From assembly GCA_038223055.1 (NCBI GenBank), contig JBBRHF010000067.1, positions 1-20,614 of the forward strand: DNA of 20,614 nucleotides, given 5' to 3'. The DNA comes from JBBRHF01 sp038223055 (lineage in GTDB: Bacteria > Actinomycetota > Actinomycetes > JACCUZ01). A program made the translations under genes and the position numbers. The notes below the pieces were generated by a model. The model saw only the letters and a program-made list of their open reading frames with translations, was not told the DNA's origin and ran no database searches. Position 1 is the first letter of the stretch, and each line of letters starts with the position of its first letter. Below, one piece after another: positions 17,206-20,614 of this stretch.

Positions 17206-19953
17206 ATGACGCTTGGTGAACCTCCGCGAACCAGGTCCGTGTCTCTTGTGAGACTCGCGGACCAATTGGGCGTATCGCTACCAGCATGGCCGCTAGAGAC
17301 CTTCATAATCGCCGCCGCGGCGCAGGCCGATCGGCGGAGGCGCGGAATCGGCGACCGAGATGGTGTCACTCGCTCCACGCTCTTCTACGCCGCATGCAGG
17401 CAATCGCCAGCCGTGAATGAGGCGGTGACATGGGCGGGGATGATTATGGATGAGTTTGCGTCACGAATGCTGATCAGTCAATCGACTCCATCGCTGGAAC
17501 CAAGCTTCGGTCCCGCCGAGATCCAGATCGAGCCGGAGCTCACGCTGGCCTTGAGGCGCGAGCTTCCCGAGCACATGACGATCACAGACAGCACACTCGC
17601 CCTCGCGCTCATACACTCGGCCGCAATCGATGGCGGCCTATTCGCACAGCGTGTCTCCGAAGCCGGGTTGGACCTGGACCTCGCGGCGGACCTGCTGGCG
17701 CGCGTCGAATCCGGACGGTCCATACGACAAAATGGGCCGATAAGGGGGGACAGCGTTAATGACGACGACTTGTCAGACACAGTCCGCGGCGTGCGCGTTG
17801 AGTTGTCATCACGTGGCCGGGTCACTGCGGCGACTGTGGTGGAGGCCGTAAGGCAACGACATCCTGAGTATGGTGGGGAGGAGTTTGCAGCCCTCTCTCT
17901 CGATATTGAAGCCGGCGCACGTCGGCGAATCGACGATTGGCTTCTTGAGGCTCGCAGTTGCTTTGACATGGATCAAGTGCGGGCGAGTGGACACGAGGTT
18001 CTTGATGGGCGCCTCGTTGTCATCGCTCTGGTCGATTGCGATAAAGATGTCGCGCGGCAACTCGAGAGAACATATTTTCTCGCGCGCATCCGCGCGGAAG
18101 CGACCGTTCAGCCGCGTCCGCGCCTAGGGGACGATGCGATGTGGTGGGCTGACACTCCGGCCCGGCAAGACATGCTCGGGCGCACAGCCATCGCCGACAT
18201 GCTGGTCGGAAGGCTAAGGATGATCCAGACCCGACAGCCTACCGAGGGCATGCCTACCGAGGGCATGCCTACCGATGGCACAGAGTCGTTCCTCATCCAC
18301 CTCGAGGCCCCGTGGGGCGCGGGGAAGAGCTCGCTGTTCGAACTCATCACCGAGCGGTTGAGCTCCAACCCGGCTCCTCCTTCGACCGCCGGAGAGCGGC
18401 GCTCTCGAGACATCGCATCCCCCAATTCTGCGAAGCGGAACGCAGTTCGACAGAACCGCCCGTTCCTTGCGGTCCCCGTCAACGCATGGCGTGAGCAGCG
18501 CGTCGGTACGCCATGGTGGACCCTGCTGCGCGCGGTTCAGACAGCGACGTTCGCCGCGTCTCCTTGGTGGCGTCGACCGCTCGTGTGGGTCGGGACGATC
18601 ATTGACCGGATTCGAACTCGGCCGGTTCCGTTCGCTGCAGGGCTCTTCGTCGCCACAGTGGTGGCAGGAGCCATTTTGGCCTTTCCCGAGGAGCTGCTTG
18701 GCACCGGCACAGAACCACTGCTCAGGCTGCTATCGCTCTTTGCCATACTTTCGACTGGCGTGGTCGCGGCGTTCCGATTTCTGCTGCCGGGTTCGAAGTG
18801 GACAGCAGAACAACTTGTCGAGCACGGTCGCGATCCTATGGAGCAGGTCGCCGGGCTCTTCGAAGGCGCCTTCCGACGGGCACCGGGCGACGTCGTCTTC
18901 CTAATCGACGACCTCGACCGGTGTGATGCCGACTACGTCGTTGACCTTCTGGAGGTATTGCAGACGACAGTGCGCACCGCCTCGGATCGTCCGTTCGCCC
19001 GTCGTCGTGCAAGGCATCTCCGGCGGTTGCCGTGGCGCCCACTTCGCGAAGTCCACGCCGCTTCGGGCAACGAAAAGGATCCAATCGATCTGTCTGGCGC
19101 CAACTCGCCGGAAGCACAAAGCCTTCCGAGGTGGCGGAAACCACGCCCAACCGGGCCTTTTGCAATCGTGGCGGCTGATGGCGCGTGGCTAAGGGGGTGC
19201 TACCACCAAAAGTTCAAGGATTCCGTGCTTGATTCGGCGTTTCCCCGTCCGCTCGGCTATCTGTTTCTTGAGAAATTCTTCCAGCTTCGTGTGATCGTCC
19301 CCGAAGCTTCCTCTTCGAGTCAAGGGGCGTACTTGCACCACCTGCTTGGGCCGCGCCATCCACCCACGTCAGCGGAATCGGCTCGAGATGAGAAGCTTCT
19401 CGAGCAATCAACCAGCGCTGCTAAGAACGCTAAGAACGTGAGTGAAGTCGTCTCCGCCGCGATCCTGGCCCAGGCAATCAGTGACCCCGCAACGAAGGAG
19501 CGAGCGCAACTCGCTGCCGCCGCAAGGTTCACAGATGTCAAGATTGAGGAGACAGCGAAACACCGCCTCGAGAGCTTCGCCGGCCTGATCGATTCAAATC
19601 CGCGCAATGTAAAACGCCTTGTTAATACGTACAGCGTGTTGCTGGCTCTTCGCACAGCGCAAGGCCTCATCCCGGAAGGCGACCCGCTTGCATTATGGGC
19701 GATCTTGGAGATCCGCTGGCCCGAACTTGCTGACCGCTTGCGTGAGAATCCCGAGTTGATTGACCGCTGGTGGCGCAAGAAGCTGTCTGAGGAGGATAAA
19801 CGGTACTTCCAGCATCCCGACGTCGAGAAGCTTCTGGGGGAAGAGCGATGGCGGGGACTCGATGCACACCGGGTGCGCGAGTGTGCGGGGCTGCGAGGGG
19901 AATTCCCGCCGGTAGATCTTCGCGGGATCGAGCCAACTGGCGGTCAGGGATGA
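17206..19953 (+). CDS. KAP-family P-loop NTPase, membrane-associated, with Clp-N-like N-terminus
   Basis: The frame allows a start at 17164, but the GAGGGAG site favours 17206 (MTLGEPPRTRS..., 915 aa). The NTPase domain starts near the RQDMLGRTAIADML segment. Its Walker A is APWGAGKSS (368-376; the first P-loop Gly is Ala) and its Walker B is VVFLIDDLDRCD (563-574). Two hydrophobic helices (about 476-493 and 506-527) lie between the motifs, the hallmark of KAP NTPases. FAIVAADGAWLR (652-663) and FLEKFFQLRVIVPE follow, also typical of the family. Residues about 592-649 are a basic, low-complexity insertion. The N-terminal 230 residues are helical; the part around 115-170 (ITDSTLALALIHSAAIDGGL) resembles a Clp N-domain repeat. 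KAP proteins are ATPases at the membrane, and PifA excludes phage T7, so a defence role is possible. The gene stands alone and has lower GC than its neighbours, a sign of transfer. Confidence 0.85.
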   Translation: MTLGEPPRTRSVSLVRLADQLGVSLPAWPLETFIIAAAAQADRRRRGIGDRDGVTRSTLFYAACRQSPAVNEAVTWAGMIMDEFASRMLISQSTPSLEPSFGPAEIQIEPELTLALRRELPEHMTITDSTLALALIHSAAIDGGLFAQRVSEAGLDLDLAADLLARVESGRSIRQNGPIRGDSVNDDDLSDTVRGVRVELSSRGRVTAATVVEAVRQRHPEYGGEEFAALSLDIEAGARRRIDDWLLEARSCFDMDQVRASGHEVLDGRLVVIALVDCDKDVARQLERTYFLARIRAEATVQPRPRLGDDAMWWADTPARQDMLGRTAIADMLVGRLRMIQTRQPTEGMPTEGMPTDGTESFLIHLEAPWGAGKSSLFELITERLSSNPAPPSTAGERRSRDIASPNSAKRNAVRQNRPFLAVPVNAWREQRVGTPWWTLLRAVQTATFAASPWWRRPLVWVGTIIDRIRTRPVPFAAGLFVATVVAGAILAFPEELLGTGTEPLLRLLSLFAILSTGVVAAFRFLLPGSKWTAEQLVEHGRDPMEQVAGLFEGAFRRAPGDVVFLIDDLDRCDADYVVDLLEVLQTTVRTASDRPFARRRARHLRRLPWRPLREVHAASGNEKDPIDLSGANSPEAQSLPRWRKPRPTGPFAIVAADGAWLRGCYHQKFKDSVLDSAFPRPLGYLFLEKFFQLRVIVPEASSSSQGAYLHHLLGPRHPPTSAESARDEKLLEQSTSAAKNAKNVSEVVSAAILAQAISDPATKERAQLAAAARFTDVKIEETAKHRLESFAGLIDSNPRNVKRLVNTYSVLLALRTAQGLIPEGDPLALWAILEIRWPELADRLRENPELIDRWWRKKLSEEDKRYFQHPDVEKLLGEERWRGLDAHRVRECAGLRGEFPPVDLRGIEPTGGQG
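18238..18282 (+). repeat. 15-bp tandem repeat, three copies, encoding PTEGM
   Basis: The unit CCTACCGAGGGCATG occurs twice exactly (18238-18252, 18253-18267) and a third time diverged (18268-18282). In the protein this gives PTEGMPTEGMPTDGT, a flexible linker about 20 residues before the Walker A motif. The perfect copies suggest recent slippage and possible length variation between strains. Confidence 0.9.
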
Positions 19954-20142
19954 CGCGAGTCTGTATCCGACGACGAACGTCCCCCGCCGGCATCGGGCTC
20001 TCGATTCACGACGAGCTGCGATGAGCATTCCGCGGCCTGAGCTACTGGTCGCAGAGCCCGCGCGTCCGGGGCCAAGCAACCGCACTTTGAAGGTCTTCCC
20101 ACGGGATGCTGCTCCGGCCCGGCCAGCCCAAACAGCGGAAGG

Positions 20143-20165
20143 ACGGGCGCGTGCGATGCGCCGGT
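20143..20165. other. Possible stem-loop downstream of the KAP gene
   Basis: ACGGGCGC and GCGCCGGT can pair over 8 positions with one G-G mismatch, around the 7-nt loop GTGCGAT. There is no T tract, so it is at best a weak terminator or an unrelated GC-rich hairpin. Confidence 0.25.
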
Positions 20166-20520
20166 AGCCCAGCCGTCGGGCTCCGCGAAGGGTGATGAGC
20201 CTGGGCGTGATGAACGTCCGGACGCCGAGCCATCCGGCGCCCCCTGTGATGTACGGGTCTCGCAGCCAGCACACCAGTCGCGCGCGTGGGAGGCTGACGA
20301 CGGCCCGTTCGAGCCATGGTCGAAAGGCGGCGCGGCTCTTGACCGGAAGCTGTCTCAGTTCACCCCGGTTCAGGGCTGTCCGTCGGTATCTGCAGGTGGG
20401 GACTGACTACGGCCGAGGGCCCACCCAGAGAACAGCCCAGTCGTACACTCGAAGACGCTGCCACAAGGTGATCAGGACCTCCTTCCAGCTAGCGCACAAT
20501 CGAACACGGACGGCCGAGGC

Positions 20521-20541
20521 TTAGTCTCAGTTTTAGTCTCA
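20521..20541. repeat. Two 9-bp direct repeats (TTAGTCTCA) spaced by 3 bp
   Basis: TTAGTCTCA occurs at 20521-20529 and again at 20533-20541, one and about a helical turn apart (12-bp period). Just downstream GTTCAG repeats at 20551-20556 and 20561-20566 (10-bp period). Paired sites on the same helical face are typical of protein-binding arms, such as regulator or recombinase sites. No integrase lies in the window, so this remains a guess. Confidence 0.4.
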
Positions 20542-20600
20542 TTCCTACCTGTTCAGAGGTGTTCAGGTGAGGTTGCCTACTCAGCGAAACGCCTAGTCGC

Positions 20601-20614
20601 GGCCGTGTGCGGCC
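20601..20614. terminator. Possible stem-loop at the right edge of the window
   Basis: GGCCG-TGTG-CGGCC forms a perfect 5-bp stem with a 4-nt loop ending at the last base. It could belong to a terminator of a gene beyond the window; the sequence that would decide this is not visible. Confidence 0.2.

Larger units (their letters stand above)
19954..20614. other. Non-coding or degenerate right flank of the KAP gene
   Basis: No frame here is convincing. A + strand frame at 20192-20524 and a - strand frame at 19693-20274 are open but Arg/Ser/Pro-rich; the first shows no recognisable domain, and the second runs antisense into the KAP gene. The stretch holds a possible hairpin (20143-20165), paired direct repeats (20521-20541 and 20551-20566) and a stem-loop at the window edge (20601-20614). 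No tRNA or integrase is seen. It may be the decayed end of an acquired segment. Confidence 0.5.

Noticed and set aside
19693..20274. 193-codon - strand ORF in the right flank
   Set aside because: It overlaps the end of the KAP gene in antisense and has no recognisable domain; a decayed gene cannot be excluded but is not supported.
20407..20484. - strand AAGGAGGT followed by a 19-codon frame starting TTG at 20466 (peptide with VYDWAVLWVG)
   Set aside because: The ribosome binding site is good but the spacing to TTG is 11 nt, the peptide is very short and nothing follows it; probably chance.
20192..20524. 110-codon + strand ORF in the right flank
   Set aside because: It is Arg/Ser/Thr-rich with no domain, no good ribosome binding site and no support from context.
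16957..20542. Possible terminal inverted repeats (ATGAGAC near 16958 and its reverse complement near 20536)
   Set aside because: Only about 7-9 bases match, there is no transposase between them and no target duplication is visible; consistent with chance.

Overview
The window is GC-rich DNA with pervasive G/C third codon positions, strong GGAGG-type ribosome binding sites, GTG/TTG-type starts and tightly overlapping genes. This fits an actinobacterium. No marker gene is present that would narrow the genus.

Region 1 (2-16398, + strand) is one run of very large genes joined by start/stop overlaps or a 1-nt gap: (i) a giant protein open at the left edge whose middle matches my memory of the DUF6603 family; (ii) a 586-aa protein; (iii) a 338-aa protein; (iv) a 1307-aa protein; (v) a possible 23-aa micro-ORF that overlaps both neighbours; and (vi) a 1613-aa beta-propeller protein with eight Asp-box (BNR-like) motifs, seven FCCH/phage-tail-like repeats and two C-terminal ASH-type Ig domains. 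None of the proteins whose N-terminus is visible has a Sec/Tat signal, an anchor or a recognisable enzyme active site. The coupling suggests subunits made together, perhaps a large cytosolic or non-classically exported assembly. Its function is unknown to me, and it is the best candidate here for an undescribed system.

Region 2 (16436-16690) is a small two-helix membrane protein 37 nt downstream. It may be a passenger at the end of the operon.

Region 3 (about 16700-20614) has visibly lower GC and more relaxed codon use. It holds one gene, a 915-aa KAP-family P-loop NTPase with two membrane segments inside its NTPase domain and an N-terminal helical part resembling a Clp N-domain. It is flanked by about 0.5 kb and 0.66 kb without convincing genes. 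The right flank ends in paired 9-bp direct repeats and a hairpin at the window edge. The composition change and the isolated KAP gene suggest an acquired segment. KAP NTPases include the phage-exclusion protein PifA, so a defence role is possible but not shown.

The long antisense and alternative-frame ORFs over region 1 are shadows of high-GC coding sequence and are not annotated.
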